Below, piece by piece: positions 11,701 through 22,787 of a DNA stretch of 64,000 nt. The stretch comes from Ascidia mentula (Eukaryota; Chordata; Ascidiacea; Phlebobranchia; Ascidiidae): contig OX387199.1 of NCBI GenBank assembly GCA_947561715.1, forward strand, positions 6,081,001 through 6,145,000, given 5' to 3'. Each line of letters opens with the position of its first letter. Within the stretch, counting starts at the first letter, position 1. The position numbers were made by a program, and so were the translations under genes. Below the pieces are notes generated by a model. The model did no database searches. It was not told where the DNA came from and worked only from the letters and a program-made list of their open reading frames with translations.

Positions 11701-14346
11701 CTTAACCACAGACCATTTGGTAATACTCTAGCTCAACGGTTCTGAATCGGGATACTCCTTGTGGGTAAATTTGACTTATACTATGGTGTAAATTTTGTAA
11801 ACAAACTAATTTGGAAACATTTTCTGTACGCCGTAATGTTCCTAAAAGTCATGCTTCGCCAAAACTATTAGTTATTTCCCTGCTTCACTACAGTGTGTTT
11901 AAGTATGATACAACTTCTTTCAGGTTTGGGTTTAAATTCCTCTGTTTGCTTTCACAAATAAAACGGGAGGGGAAATTTAGTCTTCAAGGCTGCCAGACTG
12001 GGTAAACTGGGTTCAAAAGTTTGGGAGCCTATGCTCTAGTTGTGCGACTTATCGTGTATCGAGTTTTAAACAAATGTAGGATTAATACGATGATAACTAT
12101 TACCCTCCTGGTCCTCCGTGTCCGTGAGCGGCTGGACGTCCAGCAAATCCAGGGACTTGGGTCAACTTCACAACACCCGATAAGCGTTGAGCTTGAAAAG
12201 TTGCATCACCCGCATCGCCTCCAGGATGCAGTGAAACTCCTCCCCTTTCTCCGTGGGATCCTCTTTGGCCACCACCCCCAGTTTCACCTAAAAAAAACAG
12301 CTAAGTGTGTTTATCGCATATACATACCAACAGGAGGCATCACCTTTGACATCATATGTACGGACTGAATAGGGATGACTATATCTCGATCTCAGGCAGG
12401 CTAAATCGCAATCCGCTATGTTTGCCTTGTTTGATCCGCTGTCACCGATACCACCGTTTCCGCCGTCTTGAGGATTTGTACTATTAGAACCCTAAACGTT
12501 TTTTAACGAATACGTTATTTCGTTTTGTGGTTACCAGGAGCTATTTTGTGACAAATTCAATTACAATAAAATGTCTTCAGTCAACAAACGCGAATTTGGT
12601 TCCTTTACTTTACGTAGTTGTGATTTACAAAAGTGCATTTACCCACGACTCAGAATATTGAAGCATGAATACCAAAATAAACAAACAAAACCAATCGCTA
12701 ATACTTTCAAACTGATGCGAATGTCCCCTTGTACATCGTAAGCAATTATCTCCAAATCTGTTCCCGTTATTGCTCTCTCACTGTTCCTCCCTCTTACATT
12801 TATGTTCGCTGCCGAAGGGTTACAACATCTCTGGGATGCCTAAGAACCAAATATAAAACATGACAAAAAGTAAAATCATATCAAAACGGAGGAAAAACTA
12901 AAAAAATCTTGCTGACAAACCGTAAAGACAAGAGGAGCTCCATTAGAAACAACTTTCCGTGCACGAACGCTCATCTGCTTGATGCCGTAAAACGGCTCTA
13001 CGCTGCCGTCAATGTAGAAGGTGTCGCAACGAACACGTATCTCAAGTACCATACTTTGAGCTCGGGTTCGGGTTACTGGAAAATTCCTAGAAACAAACCC
13101 AAGAATCTATATCGAGTTTTAGAAAATCCTTGACCTATCCGATTGTATACGTAGAGTTTGCAGACGCTTGTTGGACTGACTCATAAACTATGTAAACCAA
13201 AAGCGACAGAGGTCCGTAACGACTACTAACTCCCATTGATACTCTACCGTTGGTACACTGTCATTTGCCATTGTCACTATCGCTTGAATTAACTTTCACG
13301 TTTTAATGCCCATCAGCGTTTAAAGCCACCAATTGTTCATTAATGCCGCCTACGTGTTTTCTCGAAGCCGTCTGTATAGTTGAGAGGTATAAACATCTCT
13401 TCCAAACACATCATACACGTTGTTGGATACTTCAGTGAGAGTTGGTGCAAATACTGCGATCGGATGGCCGAAGGATACCGGTTCGACATTCGCCGTCTGT
13501 CCGAGAAGAGTTTGCTTGTCTAAAAGTATCAAAAAAACTGTGCATCCCAATGTGTACAACTGAAATTTATGCTTAGTAACTTATGCATTATAAAGTAAAA
13601 TATTTTTGCGTGCTGGTCATTATAGCCCACTTTTGTAACTTTCTATCACCGTACCTTGCACATGTTCCTTTGCTGTCCAATAAAACATGACACGAGTGCT
13701 TTTCCTACGGGAGCCGATGGTGGTGAATGACGCCAAGAATTGCCTGTTTGTTGTTTGGTGAATTTGCACTCTAAACCTAAATGTAATGTTGAAACAAAAA
13801 TCCCTAAAAATTGTTGTGTCTTCTGTAACATTGTTTCTTCAAGTTTTGAAACAACAAGTGCCATTTAAAGGACAGATTTCTTAATTCTCAACTAAAACTT
13901 TTACATTCAAATACCTTTCAGATATTGCTCCTCTGACCCAAAGCGTAAACCATCGGGGGATTGGGAAACTGTCGACGAAACCGAAATCTGACGTTTGAAT
14001 TCTCCAAGCTCGTAAAAAGTACACGGCTTGCTATGTATACAATTATATTTGGCAATTTTTAATTCTGTACCTTTATATTAGATTCGTGTATTTCTTTTCT
14101 GCCAAAAGTAATCTTTTTCGGTGTGTCAATACTAGTAGATTATCATTCAGAGAAGTGTAACAAAATATACACGACGGGGCTCTTCAGTATATACAGCAAA
14201 CTATACAGTAAACGGAAATTTAAAATGACAAGTATGTCTCACTTACCCTTTTCTGATCTGCAATATCCCACTTGACACCAACAAGCAAAAGATAGGAGAA
14301 AAAACGTTAAACACTTTTTCCAAAATTTCATTTCGCTTACAGACAT
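8743..14346 (-). pseudogene. Gene C: K-type family copy, cut in exon 20 and frame-broken
   Basis: Exons: 1 14247-14346; 2 13915-14030; 3 13655-13776; 4 13354-13519; 5 12921-13086; 6 12705-12839; 7 12344-12491; 8 12104-12287; 9 11332-11491; 10 11021-11221; 11 10589-10750; 12 10177-10383; 13 10011-10118; 14 9880-9953; 15 9649-9811; 16 9486-9584; 17 9305-9426; 18 9108-9231; 19 8888-9043; 20 8743-8800, cut by the inversion junction. Nearly identical, inverted, to gene K. Exon 2 has one extra base relative to K (GCTTTGGGT against GCTTGGGT), which shifts the H-type-lectin frame. The signal peptide has two in-frame start choices, 14346 and 14331 (MKFWKKCLTFFLL). The 3' end that should follow exon 20 is gene J, 47 kb away on the other strand. 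Confidence 0.78.
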
Positions 14347-14400
14347 CACAAATCGTGGTGTTGCAGAGATTTCTAATTCTGGAAATACTTACAGCTTTTA

Positions 14401-14563
14401 ATATAAACAAGATAGCCCATACAATAGTAGAGAACTTCATACAGACGTTTCGATTGTTTTCTACAACCATTTTCAATGTAAAATGAAGGGGAACCGGCAA
14501 ATGGTACAATCGAAACGTCTGTATGAAGTGTTCCCTACTATTGTATGGGCTATCTTGTTTATA
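14401..14563. repeat. Long inverted repeat (hairpin) upstream of gene C
   Basis: Arms 14401-14457 and 14506-14563 are almost perfect reverse complements, with a loop of about 48 bases. The arm carries CAAGATAGCCCATACAATAG and, on the other side, its complement. It ends within about 60 bases of the upstream start codon, so it would fall in the promoter or the 5' untranslated RNA. The same structure precedes gene K at 57,534-57,694. It may be a small foldback element fixed before C and K duplicated, or a regulatory hairpin. Confidence 0.7.
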
Positions 14564-15247
14564 ATAAAGATGTATAAAACCGTGAGTTATGTTCCTAACT
14601 TCCTAACTTTTTCGACTGATTGAACAAAAATTCACCCGTAGAATAACCCTCAACCATTGTTTGAATCAACGGCATCGCCATATTATTTATTCGCAATTGT
14701 TACACACATTCCTGCACTACATTACTGTATTTGACATACATATTTTGTGAATGTGTAAATAAGGGTGAGTTGCTTTGCGCGAAATCTGTTCGCTTGTGCA
14801 ATGCTCTGCTTTTTTTGTGCAACATCAAGGAAGTAGTTGCACCAATTTACAACCGAGACAAATTTTATGACGCAGTAGATGACATTTACTCTGAAGCTTT
14901 CACTTTCACTTCTTATGGAACTGCATGTTACTACTTATTCGTATGTATCAGCAATTATTCGTCTTTATTTTGTATTTTATTTTGTATGGAATGCCATTTG
15001 TGTCAAAAAAAATGCCGCAGAAACAGTCCAACGATATAATGAAAACGGTTTGCTAATCTCTTGATTTTGTGTTTTGTACACATTGATAATTAACCGTAGC
15101 AAGTAAAATCTGCTGACAACTAACACAAGTAACGCAAATCTACGCAACGAAGAGACTGTTAATGTCGTTATCAATCTTGTTTTACGGATTGCAAAGTCCA
15201 ACTACGAAATATCTACTTAACATTACCAAACATTGAGGGTACATGTT
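14564..15247. other. Intergenic region between D and C
   Basis: This spacer matches, inverted, the J-to-K spacer (56,697-57,533). It contains no family exon. A possible foreign exon remnant on the plus strand (14,830-14,940) is listed separately. The rest is AT-rich with no recognised feature. Confidence 0.5.
14830..14940 (+). pseudogene. Possible exon remnant of an unrelated gene
   Basis: After a candidate acceptor, the plus strand reads EVVAPIYNRDKFYDAVDD and continues to about 14,940, where a GTATGT donor follows. The composition looks like real protein, unlike the surrounding AT-rich frames. The inverted copy near 57,215-57,300 keeps most of the peptide but ends in a stop. I do not recognise the family, and no partner exons are visible. 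Confidence 0.25.
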
Positions 15248-15253
15248 TTTATT
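15248..15253 (-). terminator. Poly(A) signal of gene D
   Basis: AATAAA on the minus strand, 100 bases beyond the stop codon of D. The same position after gene J also carries AATAAA (56,691-56,696). Confidence 0.55.
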
Positions 15254-15352
15254 TTGAGCATATAGTTACAATACGGTTTAATAAATTTATGCGATCATAT
15301 ATAATCAATATAGAAACAATCAAACAACAGTAGAAATTATCCTTCGGTATAT

Positions 15353-18300
15353 TCATTTCTTGTTTCGTTGATGAAATAAAAGTCTGCAAAGTATCAACAA
15401 ACATTTTAGTAAGAATAATATATTCCGTAATTGAATTCCAGAAAAACTGCACCACACTCTTACTTTGCCGTTCTTGTATCATGAGGGTAATTACTCCAGG
15501 AAGTAACTTTGACGTAGATCCGGATTTCATTCAATCTAAAAAAAACAAAAAAAATAAGATTTTCCAATTCTCTGTACTTTAAAATTATTTTTTACTTGGA
15601 GAAGTCAAAGTCCCGGCAATTCAATCCAGAAATGGAGTCGCTCAGATCAGTTGGACAAACGTAGTCCTCCGACTTTGGTATGGTAATTACGTAGGTGGCA
15701 TATGGACTTCTGCATGCCTTTACTGTGGCAAAATCAGGTCCGTCCTCCTGGCAATACTGGTACTCCTACGTACACACAACATATTCAATGGAAAGGTGTT
15801 CTATGTAAAATAAACAAGCACGAATAATTCGAAGTAAGCATGGCAAACAATTACGCATATATCATTACATTTTAATGATGGATATAGTACATTAATATAT
15901 TAGACAAATATTTACAGCGTCAGCAAACTTTTCGTCCAGTGCTGAGTCATCGTCGTCAATGTCATTCAACTCAAGTAATTGGGCGGAGTCAAACGACATC
16001 AACTTTCCCGAGTCATCACTTTCTGGTGTCTGCTGGAATGTAACCGATGTGATGTTGTCATCCGCCAAGGGAACCAAAAACCGGGAGTCCCCCTGGTGTA
16101 ACACCATGACGTAAGTTCTGCATAAATTATTCGCAACACAAATTACGACAGATTCCTATCAATGCTAAAAACGTGGGTACTTCGATGGTACGTTTCTTGC
16201 TTGACGGTCGCCTACGATTTCTATGTAGAGACCGATCATGCGCCCGTTGTAGCAGTGCCCGCACCGTGTGGTCAATGGATTGTTTGGGTCGATATCCAAC
16301 GTAATCGTCGTTTGTCCAGTTGATCGAAGTTTGTTAATAACGGCGGGGTGAGTGGTCTAATTAGTAATATAATATTGCATCGACTATAATAGAGTATTGG
16401 TGCATTGGGCGGATTATTGTTAAGGCAAGTCTCGGAGGTTAAGATTTACTTCCGAAAATTCCCAGTAAGCGTGAAAAATGTGAGAGGACGGCCCGGTGTA
16501 GGCAGCCGCATAGTTCATGAAGTTGTCCCTATCTCTCTGAAGCTCAAGGAAGATTTGATTCAACTGGAATATTCCATTCAGGCTTCCAGAATTCAAAATC
16601 ACATTCCGTGAGAAATTATTAGTTGTGGAGTTCGTTTCTCTTGACTTCGGTTTGCTCGCATTTATTTACCTTCGAACCAAATGAACGTGAGAATTTTCTT
16701 AATGCATCAAAATTCCATAAGCTTTCGAACTGGAAAGACTTGGAGAGTTCATATATGGAGTTCATAATAGCATTTTCTTGTTGCTGGTACAAGCTGGATT
16801 TGAAGGGTTCGAGTTAAACAGTACAGTTAAGTTCAGTAAGTTCGGCAGTATATATAATTTGCACCCACTTGAGCAGCAAATCTGTAAAATAGTTTTTGGA
16901 CTCTATATTGATGTTGTTACTAGCAGCCAGCAAAGTTTGGTTTGCTGAATTTTGCGTTTCCATTAAAATTTGTTGATCGTGTTGTAGTTCCTAAAAAGCG
17001 TTTAGTTTTTTAATCCTTGATCAGTAATCATACTTGAGTATTAACCCACTTTCATTTGAGCTCCCATGTTCATCAGTTTTCCTATAAGATTAACTCGGAA
17101 AGCTCCGTCTCGAAAATAATCATTTAGAACACGATCGAGTGTAAAAGCCTAAATATAGTGATAAATAACCAGCGAGAATTTATTGGTGAGTGACCGAGAA
17201 GGCGATTGTTACGTTTTTCGAGCTTGTTTCCTCAAACACGCAATGGAGTTCCTGAATGATCTTTCCTCTGTTCTTTGCCAAATTGCTTTTCATTATGACC
17301 GGAACAGCCGATGCATTCAAAGTGTTGTAATCAAAATTATCGACGATTGCTCGCGAGTCAAACGCAAACTGGAGGCTTGACAGTAATGTAAGTTTAATTT
17401 AAGCGCCGAGAAAAATTTTTGAACATGCATGGAAACAAGAAATACTTTGTTTTCAATGAGTCTTGCAGTTGCTCAATTACGGGAAGTTCGCAATTTCTTT
17501 GCTTTAGCGTGGATATAAACTAGTGATAAAGGTATCCTCACATGTAAATAATAAATGTAAAATAGCGACATTTCTTACCTCGACTGACTTATCGTAGACG
17601 GCAATTGGACTTTTTGCCCCAGCACTAACAACAATTCCCACAATCGCCGTGAGAAAATCCCACAAATCGATCTTTTGGTTGTTTTGCTGCGAAATTAACC
17701 GAATTGTTGTGCATTGTTACAAATTTGTAATGTATAAACTTACAGCCTCTACAAGAACAACATTGGTTAGGTTCTGGATCTGAGACATTTGTTGCTTCAT
17801 CGTCAACTCGATGTGCTTTAGAGCTTCCAAGTAGAGCGTGGTTTTACTCCTTAACTCGTTTTCCTTGAAAGCAAGCTTTTGTGCGTTTGTGGAAACGACC
17901 GTTTTCACAACATTGAAAACTAATCTTGCGGAATGAAGATTTCGTCCAATCTGAAAATAATCCTGTTGGCAATTATTTTAAACTGTGGCGCGCTTGCTCT
18001 TTATTTTTAGTAAATCGAATGATGCGCACATTGCGTGACACATGACACGTGAGAGATTTGTAAGAAAAAGACATTTATATCACATTCTTCAGGTAATTAA
18101 GGAAACCTAATGTTTGTACCTGTGGTCCTGCAGCACTGAATTATACACAGACTGCTAACTTATTTGAAGCACCCGGGTTTAACCAACATTTAGATTCCAT
18201 TTAACACGTCCTTACCGATCTGAAAATGGTGTTGTACGTGGTTTCCAAGTTTTGTCCAATATTTAGAAGATTTCGCGTGCGCTGTTGCAAGTAGGTCCAA

Positions 18301-21300
18301 TCCTTGTCAGGAGCGTATCTTTCCGAATTTCCGTAAAAGTCAAATCCTTGTTCAATATATCTTAAAATTTCTTTGGCCTGTTTGGTTTTAAACACTTTGA
18401 GTAAGAAAAGGGTGTGTTGAATTATTGGCACAGGGCCAGGATTCTCCAAAAATTACACAATCGTCAGAAAACCGATACAAGACACTAATTAAATATTAGA
18501 TTCTGCGTGTTTTCGATATATATATAAAGAGATGTAACAACATAATTAGTGCTGCTATGTAAATTAGTCCATCCAACTGTTAGATAAAACAAATTCCACA
18601 AAACAAATAAATACAAAAGCGCCTATACCTGAATGTAAACCGAACTTGATTGGTTCGCCACATCCACAATAAATTCAAATATTGGCTTGGCATCTTTGTT
18701 GTTATTTCGCTTGAAAAGCATTTCTCCTTCTCTTTCTATCATCCACAAGAGTTCGCTGTCACCTCTAAACCAGTGCTTCACGGAGTTGGCCATTCTTAGA
18801 TCCGTAGAACCTGTTGAACCTTGCTGACCCTGTATCGCAAGTTGGAAATAAGGAAATTATATACGTGCTTTTGAATTGCCTAAAAAAACCAACCACTGTG
18901 GGAATATTGTTAACAGCAAACCCATCATCGCCGTCGGGGCCCTGTGAACCAACTGGGCCCTTGCTCGGGCAAAAAAGGTGTTGGGCCGTCAAAAATCCCA
19001 TTTCCGTGAGTTTCCACATCTGAAATGGCGACATAGCGTGACATATGCATCCGCACCCTCCGTCTCCACCGGGTCTGCAATCGCATGTGACACCGTGATG
19101 CATTAATCATTATTGGGAAGGAAGTTAAACTTAAAATTATGAAACAACCAGAAATTGCATTCGTTGTTACCTCGAACTCATTTTCAAATATATTTTAAAT
19201 TTTAAATAAAAGCTATTGAGGAAGCTATTGAGCACAGCACTATATGCACTCTTGTATATAAATATTTATTGATGATGCATATGATTATGCACTTTTCTCT
19301 CCACTTCATATTTGATTGAGATTTTTAGTAAGCAGTCAATAGTAATTGTTATACGTGGTGAGTTTTGGAAAGGATATTTTTGGTATTGTATAACCATGCC
19401 AATTACATTCATTGACTGTAAAACGTTTCGAAAACTAGCCCTGAAATTCTTACCCTCCAGGTCCGCCGTGACCGTAAGAGGCAGGACGACCAGAATATCC
19501 AGGGACTTGCGTCAACTTCACAACACCCGATAAGTGTAAGCTTGAAATGTTACATCACCCGCGTCGCCTCCAGGATACACCACAACTCCCCCTCTTTTAC
19601 CGTAGGATCCTTTTTGACCGCGGCCACCGGTGTAACCTTGTGGAACAAATGTCTGTCTACAGCGAAACTCATACACGACTTATTAATTTTTAAAAGAGGT
19701 GCGGAGGATGTCAAACACCACAACTTTGCACATAGTATTTTTGGACAACAACGCAACATCCTATTCTCAACCACGAACAACAAACTTACCGCTAAAATAC
19801 TTCACTTCGAACCTTTTCCGCTTATAATTTCTGCAGGTTCTCTTGCAGTCCGATCTTTTGGGGGTGTTTGAACCTCTCCCGCCTATTCCACCATTTCCAC
19901 CAGTTCCTGGGTCCGTGCTGTTGGACCCCTGAACGTTTCACGCAGATAAAGACAAGATAATAATGCTATTTTTGTACGGAGCAAGCGCGATCGTCAGTAC
20001 CAAGAGTTCTTCACTCAATTTTACCAGGTGCCATTCGGTATAATTTACTAAAAATGTGTAACATTTAGGCCCAACCTGCATTTTTAAAGTATAAAAAAAA
20101 ACGCCGGATAACACCAAGAAAATTCTTACCGAGTTATAAACAAAACTACGCCATGCGCTTATTATAACATTACATCAAAATGCTACAAATGTGCTATAAG
20201 TTTTACCAACCACTTCAAACAAACATACTTTCAAACTGATGCGAATCTCTCCTTGTATTTCGTAAGCAATTATCTCCAAATCTGTTCCCGTTATTGCTCT
20301 CTCATTGTTCCTCCCTCTTACATTTACGCTCGCTGCTGAAGGATTACAACATCTCTGGGATGCCTAAGAATCAAATATAAAATGCGCTATAGTAGGCTGT
20401 GGCCTACACCTTTTTGTTCAAGTTAAATTAATTTATATTGTATACGCAATTCGTAACAAACCTTAAAGATAAGAGGAGCTCCATCAGAGACAACTTTCCG
20501 TGCGCGCATTCTCATCTGCTTGATGCCGTAAAACGGTTCTACGCTGCCGTCAATGTAGAAGGTGTCGCAACGAACACGTATCTCAATTACCATAGTTTGA
20601 GCTCGGGTCTGAGTTACGGGAAACTCTCTGAGTATGAAAACAGTGTTGATTCTGTGTGTATATGAAATCCTCTGAGTAAACATTTGCAGTGGAGTCGTTT
20701 GTTTCATATGATTGCAAAAATTATGAGAATTGGACTGGGAAATACAGGCAACGCGCACCTAGAGAGTCAATACCCATGAACGGTTAAGTTTGGAAATATA
20801 TAAACGCTGAACCTATACAACAACATACTTCAGCTTGGCATGATTATTACTGTTTAAATTGAATGCAACCTACGTGTTTTCTCGCAGCAGTCTGTGTAGT
20901 TGAGAGGTATAAACATCTCTTCCAAACACATCATACACGTTGTTCGATACTTCAGTGAGAGTTGGTGCAAATACTGCCATCGGGTGGCCGATGGATACCG
21001 GTTCAACATCCTCCGCTTGTCCGAGAAGAGTTTGCTTGTCTGAAAATATCCAAAAAAACTGTGCATTCCAATGTATACAACAGTAATTTATACATAGTAT
21101 GTGCGTTTAAGGAGGTCTTTGTCTTAAAACTGCATGCAAAACTTATGCGTTATAAGACAAAATATTTTTTTGCTTGGTGGTTATTATAGCACACTATTGT
21201 AAGTTTATGTCATCGCACCTTGCACTTGTTCCTTTACTGTCCAATAAAACCTGACACGAGTGCTGCTCGTGCGGGAGCCGATGGTGGTGAATGACGCCAA

Positions 21301-22037
21301 GAATTCCCTGTTTGTTATTTGGTGAATTTTTACACGGAACCTAAAAATAACGAAGTCTGCATGAAAAAAAATTGAAAAATTTAGATCTAACCAAAACTGC
21401 AAATGCAGGCCTAGCGATCACCCTATGCTTTCTTAACCACACACACACACACACACACACAAAGCACAGGACCAGTCTGGCTTTTAATCAGGAATATATA
21501 TTTCGCCGCATGGGCATCTTCAGTTCCTTACAATAAACTCAATAAAATGATACAAATAATTAAAAAAAATTTTTTGGCATGAATCTTGTTCATTCACCAA
21601 AACTCTGATTTCTAGGGTAATTTTGCAGTTGAATACCTTTCGGTTCTTGTACCTCTGACCCAAGTGTAAACCAACGGGGGGTGAGAAAACGGTCGACGAA
21701 ACCGAAATCTGACGTTTGAATTCTCCAAGCTCTTGAGCAGAACACCATTACCTATACGTACGTTGAAACTGTTGGAATAGTTGTTATTAAACCTGTTAAA
21801 TGGGCATTAAATTATCCCTAGGAGGCAGGATTTAGGCCATTCATGTTCTATTAAAAATAATAATGAAATAATATTCGCACTCTGCCTCATGGCAAAGTGC
21901 TGTTTAGTTTTACTTTTTCCAAAAATGGTGCAGATGTAATTCAGTTATTAAATTATTTACTTACCCTTTTCCTCTCTGCAACATACCAGCATAACTAAGC
22001 ACGCAAAAGATAAGAATATAATGGCGGAACTCTTCAT
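15353..22037 (-). pseudogene. Gene D: full-span K-type family copy with frame and splice damage
   Basis: Exons: 1 21965-22037 (signal peptide MKSSAIIFLSFACLVMLVCC); 2 21637-21751; 3 21219-21340; 4 20874-21039; 5 20462-20627; 6 20229-20363; 7 19790-19928; 8 19454-19636; 9 18894-19074; 10 18629-18829; 11 18216-18377; 12 17744-17950; 13 17579-17686; 14 17446-17519; 15 17213-17375; 16 17050-17148; 17 16869-16990; 18 16670-16793; 19 16450-16605; 20 16181-16356; 21 15916-16117; 22 15596-15765; 23 15464-15535; 24 15353-15383. All 24 exons are present. Exon 8 is one base short compared with C and K, so the frame breaks in the glycine-rich part. The exon 19 acceptor reads GG where C and K have AG. Otherwise the exons are well kept, so decay is recent, or the two faults are sequencing errors. 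The tail is LLFHQRNKK. Confidence 0.8.
21425..21590 (-). mobile_element. Short repeat insertion with (CA)n and hammerhead-like core in intron 2 of D
   Basis: Intron 2 of D is about 158 bases longer than intron 2 of C. The extra part holds a (CA)n microsatellite at 21,437-21,461. On the minus strand at 21,523-21,501 it reads CTGAAGA, a GCC/GGC stem around CATGC, then GAAA. The order and the core bases are those of a hammerhead ribozyme, with one extra T before stem II. Such cores are known at the ends of Penelope-like and related small retroelements. No coding part is present. Confidence 0.4.
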
Positions 22038-22787
22038 TCTGAATTACTGTCACTTTCTAAGGATTACAAATTGTGATGCTGCAAAGAGTTTCAACTTAAA
22101 ACATAGATGTTTGTTCTCAAACTTATCGCTCGAACGTAAACTCAAACATAGTCTGTAATTTGCATGGAAGAAGCAAGGATTTTCAGATAGAGCAAATTTA
22201 ACGCCGAAATGTGATATTTAATTGTTACAAACAATCTGCTATGAATCAATGTTGTTTCTTGTCGGGCTGCATTGCATGCAAAATCAATTTGTGTACGCTC
22301 TGCGCGTTTTTGTCGGTCGCCCAGGCGGAAGTTACTATTGGCAACTATTGGATGTATTACTTCAGGGATGTAAGGGTCACTTGACCGTTGATGACTTCCG
22401 TATGCTAAAACTGCATGATGCATGCTGCAAATTTCAATGAATAACAAATTTAAAAAAAAAATATTTAAAATTGTAAAATGATCGTACAAGACAAAACACC
22501 AAGCATTGCATTTACGATATTTTCAAAGAAAACAAAGCAAGAGCAAAAATGATAAAATACACAAAATAAAAAGAAAAGTTCCCAATAAATCATGTATATT
22601 GATATTTTAACGGTTCGAGCACAGCAAGCCGTGATAGTGACGACAGTTTCACTCATTATTTAGCATAGATTACATTGTTTTTTTAGCATCTTTTGCAATA
22701 TCAGAGGTATAGTAAATGATTTGTCAGTTTGTTGTTTGTCACTTTGTTACATGTTCTGCACAATTGTATGGAAAACATCCAATAACT
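22038..22787. other. Short intergenic region between E and D
   Basis: About 750 bases between the stop of E and the start of D, both on the minus strand. It must hold the E 3' untranslated region (an AATAAA overlaps the E stop, 22,787-22,792) and the D promoter. A minus-strand frame of about 115 codons (22,142-22,489) is open but matches nothing I recognise and has no relative elsewhere in the window. Confidence 0.45.

Larger units (their letters stand above)
8743..16296 (-). repeat. Arm of inverted duplication: gene C plus 3' end of D
   Basis: Matches 55,663-63,540 (J, spacer, K) in opposite orientation and is almost identical over exons, introns and spacer. Both arms break at the same place inside exon 20. 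In the un-inverted order these arms are two direct tandem units of about 7.6 kb. Confidence 0.75.

Noticed and set aside
12021-12368. 115-codon plus-strand frame, mirrored at 59,736-60,086
   Set aside because: It is antisense to exon 8 and flanking introns of C and K; the glycine codons on the coding strand keep it open by chance.
21437-21461. CRISPR-like or satellite array
   Set aside because: It is a plain CA dinucleotide run; no spaced repeats occur anywhere in the window.
22142-22489. Small gene between D and E
   Set aside because: The frame is unique to this spacer, has no clear start context or splice partners, and I see no domain.
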